Shown: positions 1 to 9,781 of the stretch, one piece after another
How the letters are laid out: each line of letters begins with the position of its first letter
How positions within the stretch are numbered: the first letter of the stretch is position 1
Assembly: GCA_001766655.1 (NCBI GenBank)
Contig: MJCC01000002.1
Coordinates: 1,509,195 to 1,573,194, forward strand
Origin: Phytomonas francai
Lineage: Eukaryota > Euglenozoa > Kinetoplastea > Trypanosomatida > Trypanosomatidae
Direction of reading: 5' to 3'
DNA length: 64,000 nucleotides
Notes under the pieces: generated by a model
Databases searched by the model: none
What the model was told of the DNA's origin: nothing
The model's input: only the letters and a program-made list of their open reading frames with translations
Made by a program: the position numbers and the translations under genes

Positions 1-713
1 CACCGCAGCATCGCCGCCAACGTCGCCGCGGGGTCGGCCGCGGGGGCCGGCGCGAGGGCCCCGAGGACGCCCAGGCAGCCCTCGACGACGGCGTCCGCCG
101 GGGGGGGGAGGGGGCCGGCGAGGTCCGCCCCCCCCGCCCCCGCGTAGACCGAAAAAAGCGTTTGATTCACCACGCCGAGCACCGCCGGCGCGCGCGCGCG
201 CAGGACGCGGCGGAGCGGCCCCACACGGCCCCGAGGGACCCACCCCAGGTCCGGCTCCGCGCACTTGACGACCACCCCCGCGAGAAGCCCCACCCGCCGC
301 CCCTCCCCGGCGAGGTCGCCGCCGGCGAGGAGGCGGTCCAAAAACCGCGAAAAGTCCTCGTCGGGCAGGCGAAGGGCGGCCGCGAGGAGAAGGGCCTCGA
401 GGTCCGCGCAGAGGAGGCGGTTCAGCGAGGCGTCGGTGGCGTACCAGCGGAGGAGGTCCCAAAAGGGCAGCTTCGCGACCGGGACGCCGTGGGTACGGAG
501 GGCTTTGGTGAGAAGGACGGCGCCGTAGGCCTGCACGACCGCAAGGTCGGCCGCCCCCGAGAGCAGGGAAAGGCCCACGGCGACGAGGTCCTCGCCCCGC
601 AGCCCCGCCTCGAGGCGCTCGAGTTCGAGGGTGAAGCGCCGCCGGGTGTCGTTGTCCTGGCTTTGGTAGACCCCCGTGAGGGTCTCCACCATCCGCGAAA
701 GGGACTCGGACAT
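1..713 (-). CDS. Karyopherin/exportin-like HEAT-repeat protein, 3' part missing (window edge)
   Basis: Read on the minus strand, an open frame starts at an ATG at 713 (MSESLSRMVETL) and stays open to base 1, giving about 237 residues; the C-terminal part lies outside the window. The sequence is almost all helical, with Leu/Ala-rich repeats such as AVVQAYGAVLLTKALR and LPFWDLLRWYATDASLNRLL. This spacing resembles the N-terminal HEAT repeats of exportins and importins (Exportin-5/Importin-13 type), which carry cargo through nuclear pores. GC is extremely high, with a Gly/Pro-rich segment around 60-150. A trans-splice acceptor at 787-788 supports the start. The plus-strand frame covering 162-923 is an antisense shadow. 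The gene is clear; the karyopherin assignment is tentative, and another ARM/HEAT protein is possible. Confidence 0.5.
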   Translation of the reverse strand, partial: MSESLSRMVETLTGVYQSQDNDTRRRFTLELERLEAGLRGEDLVAVGLSLLSGAADLAVVQAYGAVLLTKALRTHGVPVAKLPFWDLLRWYATDASLNRLLCADLEALLLAAALRLPDEDFSRFLDRLLAGGDLAGEGRRVGLLAGVVVKCAEPDLGWVPRGRVGPLRRVLRARAPAVLGVVNQTLFSVYAGAGGADLAGPLPPPADAVVEGCLGVLGALAPAPAADPAATLAAMLR

Positions 714-786
714 GGTGGGAAATCAGGCTCAAAAAGAATGGGAAGGGAGTGCTTCTATCACGCGATGGGCATAGACAGGCTGTGCC

Positions 787-845
787 CTAGAGGGAAAAAA
801 AAAAAAGGGGGGGGGGGGGGGGAATTGATAAAAAGAGAGAGAAGC
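787..845 (-). promoter_or_regulatory. Predicted spliced-leader acceptor and polypyrimidine tract for the gene starting at 713
   Basis: On the coding strand a tract of C and T (complement of the A run 795-806 and G run 807-822, plus the GA-rich stretch to about 845) is followed by the first AG at 788-787. That predicts a 5' UTR of about 73 nt before the ATG at 713. The pattern matches trans-splice acceptors of kinetoplastids; the exact site is inferred. Confidence 0.6.
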
Positions 846-885
846 GGGAAAACAAAAAGACAAACCCATCCTAAGAACATTATAC

Positions 886-888
886 ATA

Positions 889-920
<32 letters not shown>

Positions 921-921
921 T
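886..921. repeat. TA dinucleotide microsatellite
   Basis: A nearly uninterrupted TA run with one TT/AA break. Similar runs occur at 4049-4068, 9509-9532, 28565-28587, 47099-47127 and 48095-48115, always in spacers. Confidence 0.9.
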
Positions 922-1076
922 GACTAATTTATTTTCTCTCACGTTTTCATGAAGGAATGGCATTTCAAAACCACGACAAATCTCAAACATTTGAGATTGC
1001 TATCCGCGATCGCTTTAACTCCCCTTTTTTCTAGAGAATCGAGCGTTATCGCTTCCATTCCGCGCCGAATTCCGCA

Positions 1077-1901
1077 TTACCGCATCTTACGAGCTGGCGG
1101 CAAGGAAAGAATGTTTTGGTAATTTCCTCCTCCCTCCCCCCCCCCTCCTTTAATAGGAACCCTACATTCCCGCACCGCGCTGCCTTCTTTGGCATGCCAA
1201 TTTAATCGTCTACATCGCGCCCAATCAACCGGCTCCATAATAAGCGAAGCCCCGTCAAACTCCCACCCCGTCAAATCCGAAAGCGTAAACGTGCAATAGC
1301 AAAAAGCCGCACCGCAGATATTCCAGCCCTTTAAGTCCGCTTGCCGGAAAATGCAATGCGAAAAGAACGCCCCCCGAGCATCCACCTCCACCGCCTCTGC
1401 GGAGATAAAAGTGCAGGCGCGAAATTTCCCGCCGCGCAGGTTCGCATGATTGAAGCGCGCGAGGTTAAACGTACTATGCGTCGCGTTTGACTGGCGAAAC
1501 GAAGACCAGGAGAGCTCGCAGCGATTAAAGCTCGTGGTGAAAAAAGCGCCATCGAGATTGAGCTCGCAGAGCCGCTTTCCCTCAAGAACCGAACCGATCT
1601 CCGTGTTGGGTTCGATAGGGCGCTTTCTACCTTTAAAAGGGATCTCCTCACGTTTGGGCGAGGGAATCGTGATCGCGTCCAAAATAGCCTGCCGAACCAG
1701 CGCGTGGCTTTCCGTTTCCACCTTCGTCGCGATAGGCAGCCTTCGCGGATAGAAGGGGGTTGAGGTAGGGCCCTGTTGAGGGGTATCTTGATCACGATAG
1801 GCACTCCCCGCAAGCGGAAGGGATAATAACGTGGCTTGGCATTGCAGGTGAAGGGCTTCTAAAATCTTTGCTACGGATTTGGAATCTATACGACGATTCA
1901 T
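1077..1901 (-). CDS. Pentapeptide-repeat protein
   Basis: 274 residues from an ATG at 1901. Residues about 105-215 carry imperfect pentapeptide repeats of the A(D/N)LxX class, for example LCELNLDGAFF, ARFNHANLRGGKF, CIFRQADLKGWNI and CTFTLSDLTGWEF, which should fold as a right-handed quadrilateral beta helix. The repeats are Cys/Phe-rich. The N-terminal 100 residues have no recognised domain. Such proteins are usually binding scaffolds; no enzymatic motif is visible, so the role is unknown. The C-terminus reads through a poly-Gly stretch (IKGGGGEGGG) encoded by a long purine run near 1121-1150; a homopolymer length error there would change the last 20 or so residues. Coding GC is moderate. 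Confidence 0.75.
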   Translation of the reverse strand: MNRRIDSKSVAKILEALHLQCQATLLSLPLAGSAYRDQDTPQQGPTSTPFYPRRLPIATKVETESHALVRQAILDAITIPSPKREEIPFKGRKRPIEPNTEIGSVLEGKRLCELNLDGAFFTTSFNRCELSWSSFRQSNATHSTFNLARFNHANLRGGKFRACTFISAEAVEVDARGAFFSHCIFRQADLKGWNICGAAFCYCTFTLSDLTGWEFDGASLIMEPVDWARCRRLNWHAKEGSAVRECRVPIKGGGGEGGGNYQNILSLPPARKMR

Positions 1902-2374
1902 CCCGCTTGAATAGTATGAACAAGGGGTGGTGAGGTCACGTCATAGCAAATAAAAATATTCAGAATAGATGAGGAAAAAAGTAAGGAAATGGAAATACGG
2001 ATACGAGTCCACACACAGATTAAACGTAAACACTAAAAATTCTCACCCTGTTCCGGGCACGGATGTAAAAATCAAATGCCTTGTTGTTTTGTTTTGTTTT
2101 GTGTGTGTGTGCGTGTAATAGGTACACGGTGTACTTACAATGAACGGACCTCTTTTCAAGTAGCGTTTGAACCAAGGAAGAGAAAGTCACGTATGAATTT
2201 CTAGCGGAAAGAGAACCACTGGGATGAATCTAATACTAAAAGGAAAAGTTGATAATCGCAAAAGATAAGGACTGAGGAAACAATCTAGGAAGCGACATAT
2301 TAACGATTAAGGTACATATAAAAAGAGAGAGAAAGAGGAGGGTGATAAAAAAAAAAGGAAAAAGCAGGATATCG
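1902..2374. other. Spacer without a gene
   Basis: AT-rich spacer containing a possible pyrimidine tract for the pentapeptide gene (complement of the A/G-rich stretch near 1970-2000), a TTTTG repeat and TG run around 2085-2115, and probable 3' UTR of the POC5-like gene. Short frames here have no recognisable content. Confidence 0.55.
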
Positions 2375-3406
2375 TTACCTCCTCCCTGTTGATCTTGTCG
2401 GTATACTCTTGGTCGGTTGCCCTGCATTATAACTAGGCGCCTGCTTACTATCCACACGCACCAAAAAAGGAGTGCGTGGGGCGGAATCATTTGCCGCCTT
2501 ACGAGGGCCATACGCACACGTGGAAGGCGCATAACAGCGATGGTAAAAGTTCTTTTCCTTGTCCAACATGTGGACAGAGCAAATACCAGACGATGCGGAT
2601 TGTAATGCAGATGCCGATAAGCCCTCTCCACCGCGTGGTCCCTCCGCTTGGGAAGCCCCAGCCTGGCGAGGGCTCATCCCGGCGGAGCTTCGCTTCGTTA
2701 AGCTCCTGCCAAGAATCTCCTCGATGACCCCAACCTCGTCCTCCCCTTGCTCCCCTTCCTCGCCTCTCAGAACCTGAAAGGCCTCCCGATTAAGCGCGCT
2801 AACCCCACGAAGAAAGGATTCGCGTAGCTTGACATCCAGCTCCTCGTTTCGGTGCTTTTCCTCCTCGAGCTCCCGCGAAAGCTCCTCGATTCGCCGCGTG
2901 AGCTCCTTCTCACGCACATTCCACTGCTTCTTTTGACGTGTCTGCTGATGATGCTCCAGACGGCCGACGGCGAAAAGACGCCATTCATGAAAGAAGCGAG
3001 AAGCGGTCAATCGAGATAAAAATAAACAATACAGGGCCCCTTTTTCTCGTTTTACACGTCTATCCTTCTGAAAGTGTAGCCAATGTTGGAAGAAGCACTG
3101 CCTAATCCGCAAACTATCCCATTTACCCATTACATCGACCCCACGGGCAACCCTTTCTTGAGCCACCGAAAGCTGAGCGATGATTTTTTCCTTTGCTTGC
3201 TCTTGCGCATCCCTTTCGCGTTGAGTCTTCTCCTCCTGGCAGGCGACCTCATGTCGAATTTTATCCTCAAACTGTCTTTCCCGCAGCCGAAGATACTCCT
3301 CAATCATCGCGGAGGTATGTTCTATTTTCCGGCGACAGTGGTCCTCCATTTCCGCGCGCACCTCCTCCACGAAGGCGCCATCACTCGTCGACTTCACCAA
3401 AGGCAT
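2375..3406 (-). CDS. POC5-like centriole/basal-body protein
   Basis: 343 residues from an ATG at 3406. Residues about 10-90 and 150-200 are charged coiled coil. Between them are two Trp-centred motifs, IRQCFFQHWLHF and SRFFHEWRLF, spaced by about 30 residues with basic flanks, the pattern of Sfi1/POC5-type centrin-binding repeats. The segment near residue 195-210, RESFLRGVSALNREAF, resembles the conserved POC5 block with its R-G-V-x-A-L-N core. POC5 binds centrin inside the centriole lumen and is conserved in flagellated eukaryotes, which suits this organism. The C-terminal 100 residues are Ser/Pro/Arg-rich and probably disordered. It could instead be another centrin-binding coiled-coil protein. 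A pyrimidine tract sits upstream at about 3551-3580. Confidence 0.55.
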   Translation of the reverse strand: MPLVKSTSDGAFVEEVRAEMEDHCRRKIEHTSAMIEEYLRLRERQFEDKIRHEVACQEEKTQRERDAQEQAKEKIIAQLSVAQERVARGVDVMGKWDSLRIRQCFFQHWLHFQKDRRVKREKGALYCLFLSRLTASRFFHEWRLFAVGRLEHHQQTRQKKQWNVREKELTRRIEELSRELEEEKHRNEELDVKLRESFLRGVSALNREAFQVLRGEEGEQGEDEVGVIEEILGRSLTKRSSAGMSPRQAGASQAEGPRGGEGLSASALQSASSGICSVHMLDKEKNFYHRCYAPSTCAYGPRKAANDSAPRTPFLVRVDSKQAPSYNAGQPTKSIPTRSTGRR

Positions 3407-4694
3407 GGGGGCTCGTTTATTTTAATTTTCCTCGAAACCCCCGTCGTAGCGGTGGCGCGGATGACTAGATATCTTTGTTTTATTTCTAATTTCTTATCGG
3501 CGCGTGTATTATGCGGAGTATCTATATAAATATAGAGATACGTTTGTGTAGGGGAAAAAAAAAAGACCTAAAAAAAAAGGTACACATAAAAAGCAGTGCA
3601 ATTGGACTGAATGACGGAGAAGCATAAAAGGTGGGAGAGTCGAGGGTGGGACCTGTCCGACACAACAAGTTTTGGTAATAGCAAATGGTTGTCTGTAATT
3701 GGGTGCGGAGACGGAAAATCTAAAATGTTGACTTTCTTTTCATAACCCATTAAATTTCATTAGCTCCATATCACAACTACCGCACATGGATTCCTATTTT
3801 ACACGCAGATCCTTTGGGCGTGCTTCTACTCTTGCCTTGAGGAAGTGCTGGCTAAACGATGATCCCCTCCAAAAAAAAAATAGCAGCGCTTGCCTTTGAA
3901 TTCATCATCGACAATTGAAATTCGCCGACGTAGAAACCAATAAAGATCTTTAGAAAGGACCTAAAGATGTGCTCTAACAGAAGTGTTTTGTCTGAACAAA
4001 AACCGTCATGCCTTTAGAAATGATCACAAAACTATATCCGTATTTTGATATATATATATATATATATGGTATTTTATAAACCTTTTGTATCCTGCACCGT
4101 TGACACTGGTCTCTAAAATGTTCCTCAGTACGACCTTTTCATTAACTCTTTAATCCTCTTCACGGGTAGCCACTACGATCGTGTTGAAAGCGCCTGTGGT
4201 TGAGGTGAGGAAAGGGTTCTCGGGCGCTCTAAAAGACGCGACTCGGGAAACAAAATCGGCTGTAGGCACGGGGAATGCCATGTCAAAAGAAATTAAACTG
4301 AAATACGCCCTTCATTGAAGAAAAGTTTCAATACTCTGAAGATCGCAGAGAAAAGAAAAACGTTGAAAAGTGGAAAGGAAGGAGATTTGAGTGTGTCATC
4401 ATATTACTGTTATTGTCCATCTTAAGGGGAGAGGGAGGAAAAGAGGAGAACCAAGAATAGAAAATGGCAGCACCTCCCTTCCCCTTTCCATTTATTTATT
4501 TATTTATTTATTATTTCCATCTCACCCTGATTTTACAAAGATTCCTAAGTGTCATCACATAGCATACTCAAAATAAAAGTGCTGTAAATTTATTTCATAA
4601 GTACTGTCCAAACGATAAATTGATTCCAACGATACACGGCTATACAAATATAGAGAGAGAGAGAGAGAAAGAGAAAAAAAAAGAGCGATTATGG
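3407..4694. other. Long spacer without a convincing gene
   Basis: 1.29 kb of AT-rich sequence. The part near 3525-3582 holds pyrimidine tracts and AG dinucleotides on the minus strand that could serve the POC5-like gene. A TA run lies at 4049-4068, a TTTA repeat at about 4490-4512 and a GA repeat at about 4650-4668. The rest is likely 3' UTR of the large upstream gene. Frames of about 60 residues here look random. Confidence 0.55.
4049..4068. repeat. TA dinucleotide microsatellite
   Basis: Short TA run in the spacer downstream of the gene at 4695-9032. Confidence 0.85.
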
Positions 4695-7600
4695 CTACGC
4701 CCCAAACATCCCCTTGAACGATGGATCCCTCTGCGCAGCCATCGGCTCGTCCAGGCTGCTAGCTTGCTGCTCCTGCATCCTCGCGACCTGGTGGGGATCG
4801 AGGGTTTCGCTGTTCGCGCGAATAAGCTCCTGTCGTCGGCGTATCTCATCGTAATCCTTCGCACCTAATTGCGAACGCAGGGCGGGGTTTCGCGCGATCC
4901 CCTCGTGGTGGACCACCTCCCGATAAAGAATGCCCGTTCCGTAGATATACGTGGGCTTCGATGGGTCGATCAGATGCGCATCGAGCGCGTTAATCGCGCG
5001 GTCGAGCTCCCTGCGATCGACAAAGTGCACCATCTTCTCCCGCACCTTGGTGAGCTCCTGCAGAAGCGTCCTCTTTTGGGCGGCATCCCCGGGCAGGAGG
5101 ATCTGGCAAATCCGCCGGAGCGCGTCGTTGATGAGGCGCTGCCCGCGCTGCGGGATCGCGAGGGCGCACTGCGTATAAATGTACAAAAAAGCCGGCTCGT
5201 AGAGGTCCCACAGCCTCTGCACCTCCGCCGCGTCCTTCGGGTAGACGCGGAAGGCGAAGTAGAGGTGGGTCCAGAAGAGAAAAGCGTCGGAGCCCTCTTT
5301 TTCCATCGCCCGCCAGCGCAGCACCTTCCGCCGGAAGACCTCCTCGGCGGCCTCGTTCGCGGCCGCGAGGTAGGTTTCGAGCTCCGGCAGGGCCGCGCCG
5401 CCGCGCGCGCGATGCGCGAGGTTGCGCGCGAGGGTTTCGTTCGACGGCCGCCCGCCGATCCGCCGGGCCGCCGCGCGCGCGATGCGCTCGCCGTAGGCCG
5501 GCAGATTCGCCTGCACGAGCGCGATGCGAATCGGGAGGTCGGTCGCGGGGTCGACCCAGTGCCGCCGGCCGGCCTCCCGGAAGAGCCCCGCGAGCACGCG
5601 CTCGACCGCCTCCAAGTGCCCCTCCACCCCCTTTCCTTTTTCGTCCCCTCCTTCTTTTTCTTCGCCGCTTTCTTTGCCGGGTTCGTAGGCGCGGAGGAGG
5701 TACTTGGCCTCGGTGAGGAGGGGGGCGGCCCAGGAGGGCGGCAGCCGCTCGCGCGCGGCGCGGACGGCGAGGCGGTAGAACCCCAGCCCCTTCGCGCGGT
5801 ACGACCGCCCCGTCTGAAAGCGGCCCTGGCGGGTCATAAAATCCGCGTGCTCGGCGTAAAGATCGCCCATATGGCGGAGCCAGAGGTGCTCCGCGGTCTC
5901 CTGCGTGAGCGGCGCGCCCTCGAGAAAGACGCGCGCGCGCTCGGGGAAGGGGTGCACGGACGGGTGCGTTTTCTTGTTCATGCTCTCGAGGCAGCGGTCG
6001 GAGATGTCCAGGGCGATCGTCAGGCGGCCCCGGCGCTCGTTATACCACATGTACTCGGTCTCGTCGATCACCGGGTACCACCGCCGGGAGGTCCCGCTAT
6101 GCCAAATCGCCTCCGCCTTGTCGAAGTTCCCGCTCAGCTCGGCGTAGACGGCGTTCTCGCCGTCGAGGAACTCCTTCTCGTCGTACTGGTAGGGCGGGTC
6201 GGCGTCGGGGATCGGGATCTGCACGGCGCCATGGCTCATCTTCGCGTAGTTCGTGAACCACTCGATGGAGTCCTCGAAGTGGGTCTCGGCGCGCGCGCGG
6301 AGGCGGGTGTCCGCGTGGGTGATAAACATCCGAAAGAGGTGCTTCCCGGCGTAAAAGGAAAGGGCCCCGCGGCACCAGAGGAAAATCGCCTCGACGGCGC
6401 CGTCCCGCGAGGCATCCGAGAGGCCCTCCACCCGCGCCGGACAGCGAAGCTTCGCGTCGTTCACGTGCTTCATCATAAACTCCCGGTGCGTCTCCATCTG
6501 CTCCATGCTCTGAAACTCTGTGTGGATGAACTCCTGGAGCTCGTTCTGGACCCACTTCATAAAGGGCTTCGCCAGGGGCTCGTACTTTTTATCGCGCAGC
6601 ATGAGCGCGTAGCGCTGGATGGGGTTTTTTCGAACGTTGTCGAGCTCCAGAGCGGTCATCTCCTGGACGAAATTCATAAAGTTCCTCCCGAGGAGCTTAC
6701 ACTTGGCGGAGGCGCGTTTCAGCATCGCGTCGGCCTCCGACTTGACCGTGTTCGCCTCCGAGAGCCGGTTTCCTCGAAATTTGTAAAAGTCCGCCAAGAA
6801 ATGCTTCGTGTGGGCCTCGAAAATTAGCGAAAAGATCTCCTTCTGCTCCGGTGGGATCTCCGGATGACCTTCGATCTGCCCGTTGCGGAACCGCTCCATC
6901 GTATCAAACAGCATCTGCTCACAGCGATCCTCGGTCGTGACCTGGGAGAGGTTCCCGAACTCCGTAATCGCCTGCTGGAAGGCCCCACGATAGGCAACCC
7001 AGGTTTTCTCTAGGTCCTCCTTATTAAACTCTACCGCATCTTCTTTCTCCACCCCACGGTAGGGGTCCACGATCGAATCCGTCTCCCACGGCAACGTCGG
7101 CAGTAGAATATCCGGATCGTATTGCAGCTTCGCCTTTCGAAGCCGCTCCTGGCGCTCCCGTCGAAGCTTCTCCGATCTTTTCAAGGCCTTTTCACCTTTT
7201 CCGGCGCCCGTCGTCGTCGTCGTCTCGCCCTCAGGGCCATCCCCCAGCGAGCGATCCTTCACGATCTCATGAAATAACGGAAGGGGTTTATAGCCCTCAA
7301 CGAGCTCAGGAAGGGATTGAAGCCGCTGCATCTTGAACTCGTCAAAGGCGGAGACCCCGATAATCGCGTCGTCGTTCGTGATGCGGTCCTCCATATGCAA
7401 AGGGGGCGGTTTGTAGTACGCCACATTCGCCTTCTTGACCTCTAAAGGATCGTTCACCATCCCGTACGACGGGATAAGAGGTTCCGTGTCGATGAGGGAC
7501 GTTTGATACCACTCCGGCACCACATCCAGATCCTCGCTTTGCGGGACGCGGCAAAGATCCTCGGGGACATCGGGCTCCACGTTTTCTGGCCGTCGACGAA

Positions 7601-9032
7601 CCTCGATAAAGCCCGCCTTCGTTGGCGAAACGGGCGTCTTCGCCGCCGAGGCACTCTCGCTCGGCGGGGATTTGGAATCCGATGTAGGGCTCGCCGCCGC
7701 CTTCAGGACCCCATCCTCCAGCTTCGTGATGACCTTCTCGAGACGTGAGGCACGGGAGGAAGGCTCGCCGCCCTCCTCAAGCGCGCCCTGGCGCGCCTCT
7801 TCGTTTAGCCTTTTCATCTCCTCCATCCTCGCCTCGACTCGCGCGCGAAGGATGGGCTGATCGTGGTGTTGTTTAGACCCGTAGAGTTCGCTTTTCATCA
7901 TCGCCAGGGTGGGGTCTCGACCGGACTGGCGAGCAGTATCCGCGCCCTGCTCGAGGGCCTCCTGCTGCAGGTTCGCCTCGAGCGCGATCGCGGCCCCCTG
8001 CTCGACCGTTAGCCCGCTCGCCAAAGGCTCCATCCCTGCTCTTGGGAAGCCCGAAATCGGATCGATCACCGCCGGGTCGATTTTCCTTCCCGACTCCAGC
8101 GCCATCTTCGCGCCGTAGGCGTTCAACTTCAGCTTCGTCTTGGCGACCTCCAAGGGGTCTGCGGTCCCGGAGAGCGCCTGGTACGTCTGCTCCGGGTCGA
8201 GGTCGATCACGCCGTCGGCGATGCCGTGGAAGATGTCCCCGATTTCGCCCTGCCTCTGCTCCTCCTCCGCGATCAAAACTTGCTCGCTCTTCATGCCCTC
8301 GTGGAGGGCCTTGCGCTCCTCGCTCTCGATCATCCACATCCGATCGCGATAGCGGACGTCGGAGAGGTGCTTCCACGAGCTGTCCGACCAGCGCTGGTCG
8401 GAGGGCAGCACCCGCCGCCGCCCGTGAACATCGTAGTGGTCGAGGTAGTCGGTAAACCCCTGCGGCCAGATCAGGCGGTCCTTCTGCGCCTTAAAGAGGC
8501 GGTCCTTCCAGTGCAGGTACCACTCCTGCTCGCGCTCGATGGGGTCCTGGATGAAGAGCTCGAAGCGGTCGCGGATGTCCTGCAGGACCTCCTCCGGGGT
8601 CGGGATGAAGGCCCGCCGCCAGCGCACCTCCCACGGCAGCCCGTCCACGTCCTGCTGGGCCTGGAGCATCCCGAGCCGCAGCTGCGGCGCGCTCCGCGTC
8701 AGGCGCTCGCCCGGGCCGTTCGGGCCGAAGCGCGCGCCCGCGCCCGCGCCCGCCAACGAATCCCCGAAGGCGCCCAAGAAGGAGGGCGTCAACCTAGACC
8801 ACCTGCTGGAGGAGTTCGCGTCCNCCACGGCGACCTGCTCGAGCGCGTCGAAGCCGAAGGCGAGCTGCGGCCGCAGGTCCGGCCCCTCCGAGAGCAGCAT
8901 CGGCGCGCCCGTGGAGGGGTCCGCGTGGGGCGCGCACCGCCGGGCCTCCCGCGCCGCGTCGTCCGCGAGCCCCTGCCGGGGATGGGCGGGGGAAAGGGCG
9001 GCCAGTGGCCGCCGCCCTCGCAGTCGGCGCAT
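4695..9032 (-). CDS. Large conserved-looking protein of unknown function, possible mitochondrial leader
   Basis: About 1445 residues. The first ATG in frame is at 9032 (MRRLRGRRPLAAL), downstream of a predicted acceptor at 9088-9087; the GTG farther upstream is not needed. The Arg/Ala-rich, acid-poor N-terminus could be a mitochondrial presequence. The body is Trp/Tyr-rich and helical, with blocks such as RDRFELFIQDPIEREQEWY and ETEYMWYNERRGRLTIALD. Charged low-complexity linkers include a Thr run near 7215 and a Glu/Lys/Gly stretch near 5640-5690. Some stretches look TPR-like, but I recognise no family; large kinetoplastid mitoribosome or assembly proteins are one possibility. An ambiguous base at 8824 leaves one residue undefined but does not break the frame. 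GC is very high: 48 of 60 bases at 5461-5520. Confidence 0.75.
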   Translation of the reverse strand: MRRLRGRRPLAALSPAHPRQGLADDAAREARRCAPHADPSTGAPMLLSEGPDLRPQLAFGFDALEQVAVXDANSSSRWSRLTPSFLGAFGDSLAGAGAGARFGPNGPGERLTRSAPQLRLGMLQAQQDVDGLPWEVRWRRAFIPTPEEVLQDIRDRFELFIQDPIEREQEWYLHWKDRLFKAQKDRLIWPQGFTDYLDHYDVHGRRRVLPSDQRWSDSSWKHLSDVRYRDRMWMIESEERKALHEGMKSEQVLIAEEEQRQGEIGDIFHGIADGVIDLDPEQTYQALSGTADPLEVAKTKLKLNAYGAKMALESGRKIDPAVIDPISGFPRAGMEPLASGLTVEQGAAIALEANLQQEALEQGADTARQSGRDPTLAMMKSELYGSKQHHDQPILRARVEARMEEMKRLNEEARQGALEEGGEPSSRASRLEKVITKLEDGVLKAAASPTSDSKSPPSESASAAKTPVSPTKAGFIEVRRRPENVEPDVPEDLCRVPQSEDLDVVPEWYQTSLIDTEPLIPSYGMVNDPLEVKKANVAYYKPPPLHMEDRITNDDAIIGVSAFDEFKMQRLQSLPELVEGYKPLPLFHEIVKDRSLGDGPEGETTTTTGAGKGEKALKRSEKLRRERQERLRKAKLQYDPDILLPTLPWETDSIVDPYRGVEKEDAVEFNKEDLEKTWVAYRGAFQQAITEFGNLSQVTTEDRCEQMLFDTMERFRNGQIEGHPEIPPEQKEIFSLIFEAHTKHFLADFYKFRGNRLSEANTVKSEADAMLKRASAKCKLLGRNFMNFVQEMTALELDNVRKNPIQRYALMLRDKKYEPLAKPFMKWVQNELQEFIHTEFQSMEQMETHREFMMKHVNDAKLRCPARVEGLSDASRDGAVEAIFLWCRGALSFYAGKHLFRMFITHADTRLRARAETHFEDSIEWFTNYAKMSHGAVQIPIPDADPPYQYDEKEFLDGENAVYAELSGNFDKAEAIWHSGTSRRWYPVIDETEYMWYNERRGRLTIALDISDRCLESMNKKTHPSVHPFPERARVFLEGAPLTQETAEHLWLRHMGDLYAEHADFMTRQGRFQTGRSYRAKGLGFYRLAVRAARERLPPSWAAPLLTEAKYLLRAYEPGKESGEEKEGGDEKGKGVEGHLEAVERVLAGLFREAGRRHWVDPATDLPIRIALVQANLPAYGERIARAAARRIGGRPSNETLARNLAHRARGGAALPELETYLAAANEAAEEVFRRKVLRWRAMEKEGSDAFLFWTHLYFAFRVYPKDAAEVQRLWDLYEPAFLYIYTQCALAIPQRGQRLINDALRRICQILLPGDAAQKRTLLQELTKVREKMVHFVDRRELDRAINALDAHLIDPSKPTYIYGTGILYREVVHHEGIARNPALRSQLGAKDYDEIRRRQELIRANSETLDPHQVARMQEQQASSLDEPMAAQRDPSFKGMFGA
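8824..8824. other. Ambiguous base (N)
   Basis: A single n inside the N-terminal part of the large gene. The frame reads through on both sides, so it looks like a base ambiguity rather than an indel. Confidence 0.95.
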
Positions 9033-9086
9033 CGCTCCTCGTCCGGTTTGCGCGCCTTGACCAGGCCCTACGCAGGGCCACACGTG

Positions 9087-9105
9087 CTACAATGAAGAAA
9101 AAAGC
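9087..9105 (-). promoter_or_regulatory. Predicted spliced-leader acceptor for the gene starting at 9032
   Basis: The coding strand reads CGCTTTTTTCTTCATTGTAG, ending in AG at 9088-9087. This gives a 5' UTR of about 54 nt before the ATG at 9032 and argues for that start. Confidence 0.6.
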
Positions 9106-9500
9106 GTCCCCTAGTGGACGGTGTCTCCGGTAAATGCTGTACCCTGTGCTATTATTGGTATGTAAATATATGTATATGTGAGGGGGGGGGTTGTTACACA
9201 CCATAGGTGAGAAAAATATTCGAAAGAATGGGGGAAATTGAATTCACTACCGAGGAGCGTCTAATAACATAAAAGACGCACCGGCAGCTCGATTCGTGCA
9301 TCCAAGCTTTTGAATGCGTTGAATCCCTAAGAACCTTTCGTCGCGCCATTTTTAGACTATATCCTACACCCAACTCACACGCAATAGATGCAAAAATGTT
9401 TGGGAATTACTGAATCCACTTTTACCTCCAAGCATAAATAATCCCGATATGGTTTCCAAAAGCCATGCATTCCTAAAAAAATAATAGGCAAATAATAAAG

Positions 9501-9508
<8 letters not shown>

Positions 9509-9532
<24 letters not shown>
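9509..9532. repeat. TA dinucleotide microsatellite
   Basis: Uninterrupted TA run of about 24 bases in the spacer 3' of the protease gene. Confidence 0.9.
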
Positions 9533-9534
<2 letters not shown>

Positions 9535-9781
9535 TTTAACCTATTCATTTTCACAAATATAAAATAGGGAAAAAATGATGGAACATGGCAAACAGGACCC
9601 ATATTTCGCTCGCCTACTATAGCAAACTTAGTCTGCACCGAAATCAACAAGGTACGGAATTAGGTATTCGTTAGTTTTGAACACTAACACGCAAATAAAG
9701 GGATAAAAATAGCTAGCATTTCATAGCAAAAAAAGCACTCCAGTAAAACACCGCATCAAAGGGAAGAGTTCTCGGAAACGT

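Larger units (their letters stand above)
714..1076. other. Spacer with splice acceptor and TA microsatellite
   Basis: Non-coding spacer between the karyopherin-like gene and the pentapeptide gene. It holds the acceptor tract described separately, a TA dinucleotide run at about 886-921, and AT-rich sequence that would be the 3' UTR of the pentapeptide gene. No RNA gene seen. Confidence 0.6.
9033..9781. other. Spacer with acceptor and TA microsatellite
   Basis: AT-rich spacer. It holds the acceptor for the gene at 9032, a G run near 9181-9190, a TA run at 9509-9532, and probable 3' UTR of the FtsH-type gene. The 91-codon minus frame at 9375-9650 is an AT-rich random frame containing the translated microsatellite. 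Confidence 0.6.

Noticed and set aside
162..923. 253-codon plus-strand frame
   Set aside because: Antisense to the karyopherin-like gene and ends in a translated TA repeat.
4869..6827. 652-codon plus-strand frame
   Set aside because: Antisense to the large minus-strand gene in very GC-rich sequence, where stops are rare. Composition is Arg/Leu/Glu/Gly shadow-like with no domain.
9375..9650. 91-codon minus-strand frame
   Set aside because: Contains the translated TA microsatellite (IYIYIYIY) and no recognisable content.
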